Shown piece after piece: positions 8,285-17,243 of a stretch of 64,000 nt of DNA. The DNA is from Desulfocapsa sp. (lineage in GTDB: Bacteria; Desulfobacterota; Desulfobulbia; Desulfobulbales; Desulfocapsaceae). The stretch spans positions 1-64,000 of the forward strand of contig JAESPV010000001.1 in NCBI GenBank assembly GCA_016765495.1. Reading direction: 5' to 3'. The notes below the pieces were generated by a model. That model saw only the letters and a list, made by a program, of their open reading frames with translations, was not told the DNA's origin and did not search any database. The first letter of the stretch is position 1, and each line of letters begins with the position of its first letter. The position numbers were made by a program, and so were the translations under genes.

Positions 8285-10555
8285 ATGAACGAACTACTAA
8301 AAGCTCTCCAAAAAATAGAAGAGCGCATCAACTATCTTATACAGATTAAAGATTTCACCAACTGGGGCAATCTCTTTGGTTTTCAGGAGACCTGTTCTGA
8401 ACTTAAGCAAAACCCCTATGAGTATCACGAGGAACAGTTCCAGGCTGAAATTCGCAAGCTGGATGAATCCATCAGCTTTCTCGAAGAACGTGCCGAAGAG
8501 CAGTTAACACCCATGGAACGGGTTCGTATTGTCCGTACTGTTGAACGTTTCAGTCTCAAAGATATTTTGGAAAATGTGTACGAAGATTATACCGAGCTTG
8601 GTGGCCAGGATGAGGCCAACATTGACCCTGCCATGGTTTGCGCTAAGGCAACCATTGTCAGGCGGATCAAAAATAAACCCTACACAGCAACGGTTATGGT
8701 CATTGGCCAGGAAACCGGGCACGGAGAAGAATTCCGTAACGGCGGATCCTGTAGACCCGAAGGAAACGAGAAAGCCCTTCGCTATATGAGAGTTGCCGAA
8801 ACAGAAGGCATCCCCATCCATTTTTATATTTTTACCCCGGGCTCTTTTCCCATTGAAGAGTACCCGGGAGCCGCTCAGCAGATTGCCAGAAACATCTATG
8901 CAATGACCAAACTACGTGTTCCCATGGTCTCACTCATCTCAGAGGGTGGTTCGGGTGGAGCAGAAGCTATCGGACTGTCCGACTTTCGCCTCATGTGCTC
9001 CCATGGATACTACTCAGTAATCTCACCGGAAGGTGCTGCTGCCATTGAAGGAAAATTCCGTGAAGGTGAAAAGGTACCCAAAGAGCTGATTGAAGTATGT
9101 GCCGAGCGCCTTAAGCTCACCGCCGTAGATAATCGAACATTGGGAACCATTGATGCTATTGTTAAAGAGCCGCAACTGGGCGCACGACACGACGACTTTG
9201 CTTTTTTTGCCCAGATTCGTGCAGAAATAACTCGAGCCACTGACAAGGTTGTGCTCAGTGCTAAAAGCTTTAAAGCCTTCCGTGACTGGGAAAACAAAAG
9301 AAGAAAGAAAAAGACAGAACGAAAAGATCTGGCTGTGGATATTCCCTGGGACTTAACCCTGGACGAACAACGGAGACTTTTAAATCTCCGCTCCAAAAAG
9401 TATCGTGAAATGGCCATGCTTGGCTTTGGAGGACATCCCGATCCCACCGAGACTTTTTTCAAACAGTTTCAGGAAAAGAGTGAAAAATTCTATTACAATC
9501 TGCGCTATGATGTACTGAAAAATTCCCGGAAACAGCTGCAAAAAACGTTTAGAGACATGTCGGGAGAAGGCTCGGTGATAATGAAGCGTCTCACCAGCCC
9601 CCTGAACACAGTGAAAGATTTTTTTGCAAAAGATGGTACAAGGAAAACGCCGCCACTGCGTATTGCTCACAATGCAACAACTCCGACACCACAACCCATT
9701 CAAGACCCACTGGAACTGATCGATAACTACACAAGTCCATTGGCAAATGAGGACCGGACAATCACTTGTCCAAACAGTCAGAAAAGTGGCTGTAAAGATC
9801 TCTGGATCCCCGATCTCTATGGTGAGTTTGGAGGTGTTTGCGAAAACTGCGGACACCACTTCCCGCTGGAATACAAATGGTATCTACACAACGTCTTTGA
9901 CCCGAATTCCATCGCTTTCTTTGCAACGGACATCACTTCTGAAAACCCCTTAGGCTACACAGGACTTGACTCACGACTCAAAAGTGCCAAGAAAAAGACA
10001 GGCCGTGGGTCCGGGAACCTCACCTTCTCTGCCAAGGTGATGGATATCAAGATTGTTGTTTCCATGCTCTACCAGGACTTCCGCAGCGGTACAGTGGGAT
10101 CAGCAGAAGGCGAAAAATTCGTACAGGCCTGTGAGCTTGCCTCGCGTAAGAAACGTCCTCTGCTCTCTTATGTCCATACCACAGGAGGCATTCGAATTCA
10201 GGAAGGAACACTTGGAGTCACCCAAATGCCCAAATGCACCATGGCAGTAAGAGAATATATTGATGCTGGCGGACTCTATATTGTTGTCTACGACAACAAC
10301 TCATACGCAGGACCGGTTGCCAGTTTCCTGGGTTGCTCACCCTACCAGTTTGCCATCCGCTCCAGCCGGGTTGGATTTGCAGGACCTCGCGTAATCAGGG
10401 AAACTACGGGAACAGATATCCCGCCGGATTATCATTCTGCCCGAAATGCCTTGAAACGTGGCCATATTCAAGGGATCTGGGATCGTAGGGATTTTCGCCG
10501 TAACCTCCATAAATCCTTGATGACCATGGGAAGCCACAACCTTTATTACAGATAA
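8285..10555 (+). CDS. accAD: Fused acetyl-CoA carboxylase carboxyltransferase, AccA then AccD
   Basis: A 756-residue protein joining both carboxyltransferase subunits in the order alpha-beta. Residues ~1-340 match AccA, with the oxyanion loop SEGGSGGAEAIG near 220 and YYSVISPEGAAAI. A basic linker of about 150 residues follows. Residues ~490-756 match AccD, with a zinc finger (CPNSQKSGC ... CENCGHHF), RSGTVGSAEGEKF and the NNSYAGPVASFLG loop. The first finger pair is spaced C-x7-C instead of C-x2-C. The enzyme moves CO2 from carboxybiotin to acetyl-CoA, giving malonyl-CoA. It is probably co-transcribed with the preceding biotin carboxylase. A perfect 15-bp hairpin follows the stop. Confidence 0.88.
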   Translation: MNELLKALQKIEERINYLIQIKDFTNWGNLFGFQETCSELKQNPYEYHEEQFQAEIRKLDESISFLEERAEEQLTPMERVRIVRTVERFSLKDILENVYEDYTELGGQDEANIDPAMVCAKATIVRRIKNKPYTATVMVIGQETGHGEEFRNGGSCRPEGNEKALRYMRVAETEGIPIHFYIFTPGSFPIEEYPGAAQQIARNIYAMTKLRVPMVSLISEGGSGGAEAIGLSDFRLMCSHGYYSVISPEGAAAIEGKFREGEKVPKELIEVCAERLKLTAVDNRTLGTIDAIVKEPQLGARHDDFAFFAQIRAEITRATDKVVLSAKSFKAFRDWENKRRKKKTERKDLAVDIPWDLTLDEQRRLLNLRSKKYREMAMLGFGGHPDPTETFFKQFQEKSEKFYYNLRYDVLKNSRKQLQKTFRDMSGEGSVIMKRLTSPLNTVKDFFAKDGTRKTPPLRIAHNATTPTPQPIQDPLELIDNYTSPLANEDRTITCPNSQKSGCKDLWIPDLYGEFGGVCENCGHHFPLEYKWYLHNVFDPNSIAFFATDITSENPLGYTGLDSRLKSAKKKTGRGSGNLTFSAKVMDIKIVVSMLYQDFRSGTVGSAEGEKFVQACELASRKKRPLLSYVHTTGGIRIQEGTLGVTQMPKCTMAVREYIDAGGLYIVVYDNNSYAGPVASFLGCSPYQFAIRSSRVGFAGPRVIRETTGTDIPPDYHSARNALKRGHIQGIWDRRDFRRNLHKSLMTMGSHNLYYR

Positions 10556-10570
10556 TTTCAATTAAAAGCC

Positions 10571-10611
10571 ACAGGCATCGAACAGACAAAGCAAACCTGT
10601 TCGATGCCTGT
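10571..10611 (+). terminator. Hairpin after the carboxyltransferase gene
   Basis: ACAGGCATCGAACAG (10571-10585) and CTGTTCGATGCCTGT (10597-10611) form a perfect 15-bp stem with an 11-base loop. It sits 15 bp after the stop. No T tract follows, so it may be a transcript-stabilising hairpin rather than a full intrinsic terminator. Confidence 0.6.
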
Positions 10612-10709
10612 GAAATCTATTGCACCTCGTGTTCTTTAACCAGCTCATCCTTTCTTTTATTGTAACGCATTACAGAGCTCCGGATATTTGCGGAGGATTT
10701 GTACCATCC

Positions 10710-10738
10710 TTGACGAATGACATGCCTTGTGCTATTAG
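10710..10738 (+). promoter_or_regulatory. Sigma-70 promoter of tRNA-Lys
   Basis: TTGACG (10710-10715), a 17-base spacer and TATTAG (10733-10738) precede the tRNA gene by 35 bp, which fits a short 5' leader. Confidence 0.65.
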
Positions 10739-10773
10739 TAACGCTGCCCTGTTTTCAAAACTTTAAAACGAAT

Positions 10774-10849
10774 GGGCCGTTAGCTCAATTGGTAGAGCAT
10801 CTGACTCTTAATCAGCAGGTCCGGGGTTCGACTCCCCGACGGCCCACCA
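10774..10849 (+). tRNA. tRNA-Lys (anticodon CTT)
   Basis: A 76-base cloverleaf. The acceptor stem GGGCCGT pairs with ACGGCCC, followed by discriminator A and an encoded CCA. The anticodon loop is CTCTTAA with anticodon CTT. The T arm reads GGGGTTCGACTCCCC. Confidence 0.97.
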
Positions 10850-10855
10850 GGCATT

Positions 10856-11719
10856 TCAGGAAAAGAGAATTCGTGCCAGCTCACGGGTATCATTCATTTT
10901 TTCAATCAACTGTACGTACACTTCATCTCTCTGAGCACGTTTGATATTCAATTGTTCAAGACGTAAAGAGTCCTCTGGTGGACAATCCAGCCCTTTAAGC
11001 CGTGCTGACACCATATTTGCAGCAACTCCTACCACTGTACTATCCCACCAATTGACACCTGTATAATTTGAATTCCCCTGATGTTCCATAATTGTCACGA
11101 AAATATCGGGCAACGACCATGCCCGTCCAAGACAACCGCCAACCTCACAATAATCCATCCCGACAATGTCCTGAAGGCATTGTGCAACATGCTTTTCATC
11201 GTCAGCGGCAACAAGTCTGAATGCCCGGGCTGTCTCCTTAGGCTTGTTATCAGCCAACCATAAAAGACCGAGGTTGTGCAGCAACCCTGCTGTGTGGAGT
11301 GCTCGTGCATCAAAGGTCTTATTACTCTCTGTGCTGGAAGCCAACAATACGGCCCCGTCGGCTGCCAGCAGAGCTGTACACCAAAAATGTTCTGAATCAA
11401 ATCCTGGACAGCGTGTTGGGTCAAATGGTGAAGAAACAGAAAGTGCGATGCTCACACTGCGCACCAGGTTTTGTCCCAAAAGGGAACAAGCCCACTTCAG
11501 ACTCGTGACTGGAACCTGTGGCGAAACCCACGACGAATTGGCCAGGGAAAGCAGACGGGCAACTATACTTGGAAATCGACCAAGAATTATCTCAAGTTCC
11601 TGGAAATCAATATTTTCATCTGCCAAAGCCTTGAGTAGATAAGGTACCCCAGGTGGTAAAACCGGCAACAAGTCATGTTGAGCAATCATCCTCTCACGAC
11701 AATCAAGACTGGATTTCAT
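10856..11719 (-). CDS. HDOD-domain protein
   Basis: A 287-residue cytoplasmic protein with one HDOD domain over roughly residues 20-215 (LPPGVPYLLKALADENIDFQEL, then VARLLSLANSSW and LHTAGLLHNLGLLWLA). HDOD is a relative of HD phosphohydrolases that usually lacks catalytic metal ligands and acts in signalling. Its stop lies seven bases from the end of the convergent tRNA-Lys, and it is 72 bp downstream of the large GGDEF/EAL gene in the same direction. Co-transcription with that gene is likely, suggesting a shared c-di-GMP or stress regulatory role. The exact function is unknown. Confidence 0.8.
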   Translation of the reverse strand: MKSSLDCRERMIAQHDLLPVLPPGVPYLLKALADENIDFQELEIILGRFPSIVARLLSLANSSWVSPQVPVTSLKWACSLLGQNLVRSVSIALSVSSPFDPTRCPGFDSEHFWCTALLAADGAVLLASSTESNKTFDARALHTAGLLHNLGLLWLADNKPKETARAFRLVAADDEKHVAQCLQDIVGMDYCEVGGCLGRAWSLPDIFVTIMEHQGNSNYTGVNWWDSTVVGVAANMVSARLKGLDCPPEDSLRLEQLNIKRAQRDEVYVQLIEKMNDTRELARILFS

Positions 11720-11791
11720 TTTTTCCTCTGTACTCTGTAATATATGATTTCATTCTCTAACGGAATCAGACGGCTCAGTCTTCGTGTTTTC

Positions 11792-14224
11792 CTATAAAAA
11801 ATTAACTTTCATCAATTCCTGGATACCATCAGCCGGGACAGGGCCGCTGAAATACAATCCCTGCGCTGAATGACATCCGATTCCAAATAAATATTTAACC
11901 TGTTCAATTGTTTCTACGCCATCTGCAATTACAGACAAGTTAAGCAATTGTCCCATGGCAATAACAGTAGCGACAATAGCAGAATCACTACGTTCAGTAA
12001 GTACATCTTCAATAAATATCCTGTTAATCTTCAGGCAATCTATCGGGAGGTGCTTCAATGAACCCAGACTGGAATAGCCAGAACCAAACTCATCAAGAGT
12101 AATGGTCACCCCCAACTCCTTCAGTTGGCTAAAAGTCTCTTTGCTCCGCCCGATCTCCTGCACAACTGACTCACTTACCTCAAGCTCTAAGGCAGAAGGT
12201 TCAAGCTCAGTTCTCTCCAAGAGTGACTTTACCGTACTCCCGATATCTTTCTGCCGAAAATGTGTATTTGAAATATTCACAGCCATACGAACAGGTGGCA
12301 CACCTGCTTGGCGCCATGCACCGGCTTGCCTCAAAGCAGTATGTAGCACCCATTCTCCAAGCTCTGACTGCATGCCTATTCTTTCTGCAACTTTAATAAA
12401 CTCATCAGGCGGCACTAGTCCTCTATCCGGGTGTTGCCAGCACAAAAATGCCTCAACAGCAATTATTTTCCCGCTAGTCAGGCAAATCTGTGGTTGATAA
12501 TGAAGCACAAATTCTTCCTGTTCGATGGCATGCCGTAAATCATGCTCCAGGGCCAGACGTTGTTCCGCCAAATACGTGAGCTCAGGTGAATAAAAAGCAT
12601 ATTGATGCTTACCTGCATGTTTTGCAGCGTACATGGCTCTGTCAACTGATCGCAACAACGACTCCTGATCCTGTCCATCATCGGGAAAAAGGGTAATACC
12701 GATGCTGACATGGGGTCGGATCGTCTGTTTCCCCAACTGCAACGGTTCGGAAATTGCTTTCAAACAACGGGTAGCAACATCGGCTGCGGCGAATTCATCA
12801 GCAGTTCCCTCAATGATAAGGCAAAACTCATCGCCACCCAGTCGTGCTGCAAAGTCGACTTCACGTAACACGATACGAAGCCGTTTCCCAACGATTTTCA
12901 GAAGTTCGTCACCAGCTCCATGGCCAAAGCGATCATTAATATTTTTAAATCCATCTAAATCAAGAAACAGCAAAGCAAAGCGTTCTTTGCGTCGTTCAGC
13001 TCTGCGCATGGTACTATCCAGGCGAATCTGGAATTGTGTTCTGTTGGCCAGGCCGGTGAGAACATCATTGTAGGCCAGTTGGCTGATCTTCTCCTCCGTC
13101 TTTTTTTGTTTGGTAACATCAAGAATAGTACCAAGGATGATTCCCGGTGAAGGTGAGGCGAGTTGCTGATCAACAAACATCTCCGCATCCTGCAGACCGT
13201 TGAATCTAAAGCTCATGGATCGCATAGTTATATGAGTACGCATCTGCAGAATTTCCTGCCGTATGTGTTCCAGGTCATCAACATGTATCCGCTGTAACAG
13301 TGCTTCAATACCGCTACCAAATTCTTCTGGTGTTGTCCCGCATAGTTCGGCCAGTTCACAGGAAACACTTATCTGATCAGTGGTGGCATTCCAGCGCCAG
13401 AAGCCGAGACCAACCATGCGCTGGGCAACGGTTAAATATTCGTGGTTTTCCCGCAACAATCTCTGGTTACCAGAGGCACGCAATTGAAAGAGAATCCGAT
13501 GAATGAGTAATGCATAGTTGAGAGGTTTGACAATAAATCCGGCCGCACCGGCAGCAAAGGCGCGTGTCACCGATTCCAGATCATCCAGGCCGGTAACCAA
13601 TAGAATGGGAATATCCCAGCCCTGCCAGCGTTGATTCAGTTGCCGACAGACTTCAAAGCCATCCAAGCCCTCCATAATCGCACCCAGCAATACAAGATCA
13701 GGCCTGGAATGATGAGACATGGAGAGTACCTGATCGCCATTTTCAGTGATGGTGACCTGAAAACCGGAGGATCTCAACGCTGTGGCAGTAGCTTCCTGGA
13801 AGCTGGCATCATCATCCACCAGCCAGATATGTTGTCCGGCGCCCACCACATCAAGCGGAACCTCGCCCTCCCTGGGCATATCGTCGTGATTTTCCTTAAG
13901 GGTAATATTCGCACTATCCTGCGCGTTCTTCCCACCAGCTTGTTCCAAAGCTGTACACCTGGTGGAATTTCCAAGTGCACCGAGAGTGGCACTGGCAGAC
14001 TTCAGGATCTGGGCAACATTTGCCAGAGATTCAGCATTCCCTGTGGTCAACGCTTCACGCAGAATCTTCAACTGCTGCGGAACCTGTTCAATATAGCCTT
14101 CGATGGCTCTTTCCAACACAGAGCCTGTTCCCGAATCAGGCGTACACAGCGTTAAATGTGTGCTACCTTTTACCAAGACATTACTTTTATCCCGACTAGC
14201 GGACTCAGTTGATTCTTTGGACAC
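11792..14224 (-). CDS. Hpt-like/receiver/PAS-like/GGDEF/EAL protein with several disabled domains
   Basis: An 810-residue soluble signalling protein. Domains in order: Hpt-like (~35-100), receiver (~132-245), PAS-like (~255-365), GGDEF (~375-540) and EAL (~550-800). The GGDEF is intact (RLGGDEF) with an inhibitory RxxD site (REVD), so diguanylate cyclase activity is plausible. The other domains look degenerate. The Hpt histidine is Gln72 (VAQILKSAS). The receiver phospho-acceptor is Gly181 (LVLLGAIMEGLDG), although the Asp pair DDD, Thr211 and Lys233 remain. In the EAL domain the signature reads EAF, the DDFG metal pair is DEFG, EGVET is DGVET and LKID is LKIN. It likely makes c-di-GMP or binds it, with weak or no phosphodiesterase activity. 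Confidence 0.88.
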   Translation of the reverse strand: MSKESTESASRDKSNVLVKGSTHLTLCTPDSGTGSVLERAIEGYIEQVPQQLKILREALTTGNAESLANVAQILKSASATLGALGNSTRCTALEQAGGKNAQDSANITLKENHDDMPREGEVPLDVVGAGQHIWLVDDDASFQEATATALRSSGFQVTITENGDQVLSMSHHSRPDLVLLGAIMEGLDGFEVCRQLNQRWQGWDIPILLVTGLDDLESVTRAFAAGAAGFIVKPLNYALLIHRILFQLRASGNQRLLRENHEYLTVAQRMVGLGFWRWNATTDQISVSCELAELCGTTPEEFGSGIEALLQRIHVDDLEHIRQEILQMRTHITMRSMSFRFNGLQDAEMFVDQQLASPSPGIILGTILDVTKQKKTEEKISQLAYNDVLTGLANRTQFQIRLDSTMRRAERRKERFALLFLDLDGFKNINDRFGHGAGDELLKIVGKRLRIVLREVDFAARLGGDEFCLIIEGTADEFAAADVATRCLKAISEPLQLGKQTIRPHVSIGITLFPDDGQDQESLLRSVDRAMYAAKHAGKHQYAFYSPELTYLAEQRLALEHDLRHAIEQEEFVLHYQPQICLTSGKIIAVEAFLCWQHPDRGLVPPDEFIKVAERIGMQSELGEWVLHTALRQAGAWRQAGVPPVRMAVNISNTHFRQKDIGSTVKSLLERTELEPSALELEVSESVVQEIGRSKETFSQLKELGVTITLDEFGSGYSSLGSLKHLPIDCLKINRIFIEDVLTERSDSAIVATVIAMGQLLNLSVIADGVETIEQVKYLFGIGCHSAQGLYFSGPVPADGIQELMKVNFL

Positions 14225-15154
14225 TGTGTTTTCCTGCAGTTGAATTCCGCGATAGATTTAGAGATTGTTTTACTTTTTAGTGTCTTATAAAGTCTTTTGT
14301 CGTCTACTCTTATCTCGTATTTTTTGCGATAAACGTAAACTTCGAAAAACATTTAGTGAAGGGACGTATCTCCCTCAAAGAGGCGTTGAACATTGCCTTG
14401 CCTTCCCCTTCGGAGATTTTCTATTTAAGATAGGGAATTGAGAGAAAGTAGAATCACCATTACTCAGAACGTTACTCACACATCTGCACTGACATTATTA
14501 AACATACAACCCACATGAATAGCACCTCAAGTTACTTTATCACACCAGTCTACCGATTAACAAGTCGATTCTGACAAATCACGACTTAATGTTGTTCCAG
14601 CTGCTATTCACAAATGCAGTACTATGATGTTGACTACAAGAGCAGATGGAAGCCTTCAAGATGCTTACATGAGGTGACATTGAAAAAGTGGCAAGCCCTG
14701 GGGTACCCTACAGCCTTTTCATAATAGCTTCAGAATGTGCAATGGGAAGAGTAGCAACTGTGCTTCTCAAAATCGAACCTACAGACGAAAATCTCCAATG
14801 TTCCATTGTTGTGTTACCCTTTAATACAGGACTGCCCCACTGTGTCAGGATAGTTGTCGCCTCTTCTTGGAGACAACACCTTTAACGATCAGCAGTCCCG
14901 TCTCTTCTTCAATTCCGATAGAGAGACAAACTAGCCTTACCGTTGATGGTTTTTTTCTTTTCTTTTTTTGGATATCATGATGCCAATATATAGAGAGGCA
15001 ACAGAGTCGCTCCTGTTAACAACCTCATGAGAGAGCGTATCCTAGAAAACTTGAAACAGCGAGGAGCCTATATCATAGTTTTGATGAAACTGAGAAGCAG
15101 GCAAGCCGGAATTATGAGGCTGCAGGAAAAAAGTCACATACAGATTCACACACA
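14225..15154. other. Gene-poor stretch between the GGDEF/EAL gene and tRNA-Phe
   Basis: About 930 bp without a convincing gene. Short reading frames are present but have no ribosome binding sites, recognisable motifs or coding-like composition. The first ~130 bp must contain the promoter of the GGDEF/EAL gene. Homopyrimidine runs occur near 14950-14975. It may be decayed DNA; nothing definite can be named. Confidence 0.4.
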
Positions 15155-15196
15155 ACAAAAAAGGCACTGAACTCAAATTTGAATTCAGTGCCTTAA
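15155..15196 (-). terminator. Intrinsic terminator of tRNA-Phe
   Basis: AAGGCACTGAA (15161-15171) and TTCAGTGCCTT (15184-15194) form a long stem that is followed, on the minus strand, by a run of T residues. It lies directly after the tRNA-Phe gene. Confidence 0.85.
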
Positions 15197-15201
15197 ATTG
15201 T

Positions 15202-15277
<76 letters not shown>

Positions 15278-15293
15278 ACCTTATGTGAAGTGC

Positions 15294-15322
15294 TATTTAC
15301 TGAACATTCTTGTATGTGTCAA
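15294..15322 (-). promoter_or_regulatory. Sigma-70 promoter of tRNA-Phe
   Basis: On the minus strand TTGACA (15322-15317), a 17-base spacer and TAAATA (15299-15294) lie 17 bp before the tRNA 5' end. Confidence 0.6.
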
Positions 15323-15411
15323 CAGATTTTCTCTTTCTTAAACAAGATAAAACAAGAGAGATCTCTGGAATGCTAAAAACTTCGTGTCGAAATGTTTCTC
15401 ATATCTTTCTA

Positions 15412-16257
15412 TCAATCGAGCGAAAGAGAGATATCATCGAGACTTTCCGATGTTTTTTCTTTTGCAGAAGCAGGAGCAGTTTCCAAAACATCGGAATCAA
15501 GATCAAGACCAAGATCCAGATTTATATCATCCAGCTCACTGCTCTCTGCTGTGATATCTCCTACTGACAAATCAATAGCATCAAGAGACAAGGATGAATC
15601 AGCACCTGAAAGGTCTTTTGTGTCACTCAATCCAAGATCAAGATCGAGGTCGAAACCATCAAGGTCAAAATCCTCATCCAAATTCATTTCATCATCAATG
15701 GAAGGATTTACTCCAACACCACTTACGGCTTCTCGGTTCAACTCTTCAGGAGGTGCAAGATCCGAGATATCAGCTAACTCATCAGGGAGAATCAAGGCAG
15801 GTGTTTCAAATGATTCCTCATCGGAAAAAAGCAAATCATCATCCAGATCAAATTCAAAGCCCCCTTCCCCATCACTTTCATCCTCTTCTTCAAGCATGAA
15901 ATCTTCGCTGCCGGTACCACCAAAAGTGATTGTCCCTTCATCTTCTTCACTTCCACCAACAAGCACATCCAGATCAGAATCAGAATCAGAATCAGAATCA
16001 GAATCAGAATCAGAATCAGAGAAATCATAACCCTCTTCGTTAAAGTCGTCTGCCCCCTCAAAGGAAATCCCGACATTTTTTTCAACAAAACCAGTTTCAG
16101 ACTCGACACTATCCTTCTTTGGCACTCGAAGAAATGAAGGCACTGCAGCATGATAGGTTGTACCTTCCACGTCTGTACTTCCTGAAATATCTTTCTTACA
16201 CTTCAAACACGTTTCAATATGATCAAACGAGATATATCCACATTTAGGACAACGCAT
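15412..16257 (-). CDS. Zinc-ribbon, highly acidic low-complexity protein
   Basis: A 281-residue protein of unknown function. It opens with a zinc ribbon (Cys3, Cys6, Cys17, Cys20 in MRCPKCGYISFDHIETCLKC). The rest is very rich in Asp, Glu, Ser and Leu, with a pure Asp-Ser repeat at residues ~80-95 and short repeats such as LDLDLGLS in the C-terminal half. There is no signal peptide or membrane segment. It is the last gene after nadC and valS on the minus strand, 149 bp beyond nadC. Similar ribbon-plus-acidic proteins occur as conserved hypotheticals in related bacteria. It is probably disordered and interacts with nucleic acid or a basic protein, which is inference only. Confidence 0.75.
   Translation of the reverse strand: MRCPKCGYISFDHIETCLKCKKDISGSTDVEGTTYHAAVPSFLRVPKKDSVESETGFVEKNVGISFEGADDFNEEGYDFSDSDSDSDSDSDSDSDLDVLVGGSEEDEGTITFGGTGSEDFMLEEEDESDGEGGFEFDLDDDLLFSDEESFETPALILPDELADISDLAPPEELNREAVSGVGVNPSIDDEMNLDEDFDLDGFDLDLDLGLSDTKDLSGADSSLSLDAIDLSVGDITAESSELDDINLDLGLDLDSDVLETAPASAKEKTSESLDDISLSLD
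15974..16019. repeat. Hexanucleotide tandem repeat TCAGAA, about 7-8 copies
   Basis: An uninterrupted in-frame hexamer array encodes the Asp-Ser repeat of the acidic protein. Copy-number change by slippage would lengthen or shorten the protein by two residues without a frameshift. Confidence 0.9.
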
Positions 16258-16406
16258 ATTCTAACACCTTCGCTGGATTAAAGGAGCAACTCCCTCCAAT
16301 AGAGACAAACAAATCCCACATGTGAATATTATTGCACGTTTCCCCACAAAGAATCAAGAATTTTTCTTTTATAAATGGCTGGCGCTGACAGCAGCCATTT
16401 ATTCCA

Positions 16407-17243
16407 TTAAATCGTCCAATCCATCCCGATGTCGCAGGATGGTGCAGAATGAGTAAGTGCTCCGATTGAGATAATATCCACACCGGTTGCAGCTATTCCT
16501 GCCACTGTGTCAAGATTTACTCCACCTGAGGCCTCAACCAGGGCCTTGCCATCAATCATGGACACAGCCTGCTTCATGGTCTTAAGATCCATATTGTCAA
16601 GCATGATGATATCTGCAGCACTGTCCAAAGATTCGCGAACCTGCTCTAAAGTATCGGTCTCCACTTCAATTTTTATGGTGTGAGGAACGTTTTTGCGTAC
16701 TCTTTCAACGGCCCTTGCCAGAGAACCACAGGCAGCAATATGGTTATCTTTAATGAGCACGCCATCACTTAAATTAAAGCGATGATTATGGCCGCCTCCT
16801 GCCCGCACCGCATATTTTTCAAGCATCCGCAACCCAGGTGTAGTCTTGCGGGTATCTGTAATACGCACCGGGTAAGGCCTAATCTTTTCGACAAAACGTG
16901 CTGTAATACTTGCTATCCCAGATAGGCGCTGTAAAAGGTTCAGGGCCACCCGTTCAGCCTTGAGCAGATCGACCACCGGCCCGCTCACGGTGAGAAGACA
17001 ATCTCCTTTTGACACCGTACAACCATCGGCCACTGCATCTGTGCATTCAATAGCAGGGTTTTGCAGATAAAATACTTGCGCTGCCACGGCCATCGCACCA
17101 GCAACCACAAACGATTCTCTTGCTACAAGACTTGCTCTCCCCTCTTCAGAATTACTAAAAAGAGCTTCACTGCTCAGATCTCCACTTCCGATATCTTCCC
17201 GCAGAAAAGAACGGAGTTGACTGAGAAGAGTTGCCCTATCCAA
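16407..17243 (-). CDS. nadC: Nicotinate-nucleotide pyrophosphorylase (carboxylating)
   Basis: A 278-residue enzyme that converts quinolinate and PRPP to nicotinate mononucleotide and CO2 in NAD synthesis. Family motifs: LREDIGSGDLSS near the start, LNLLQRLSGIA, the Arg-Lys-Thr substrate site DTRKTTPGLRMLEKYAV, GGGHNHRFNLSDGVLIKDNHI, and EVETDTLEQ. The chosen start is TTG at 17243, which has AGAGG upstream and overlaps the valS stop by eight bases. The reading frame stays open further upstream inside valS, but that part is not NadC-like. Coupling to valS suggests an operon. Confidence 0.93.
   Translation of the reverse strand: MDRATLLSQLRSFLREDIGSGDLSSEALFSNSEEGRASLVARESFVVAGAMAVAAQVFYLQNPAIECTDAVADGCTVSKGDCLLTVSGPVVDLLKAERVALNLLQRLSGIASITARFVEKIRPYPVRITDTRKTTPGLRMLEKYAVRAGGGHNHRFNLSDGVLIKDNHIAACGSLARAVERVRKNVPHTIKIEVETDTLEQVRESLDSAADIIMLDNMDLKTMKQAVSMIDGKALVEASGGVNLDTVAGIAATGVDIISIGALTHSAPSCDIGMDWTI

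Noticed and set aside
14688-14885. 65-codon plus-strand frame in the gene-poor stretch
   Set aside because: No ribosome site, no motif, and an amino-acid pattern unlike real proteins.
15392-16030. Ser/Arg-rich 212-codon plus-strand frame
   Set aside because: It is the antisense image of the acidic Asp/Ser gene; the repeat produces long open frames on both strands.
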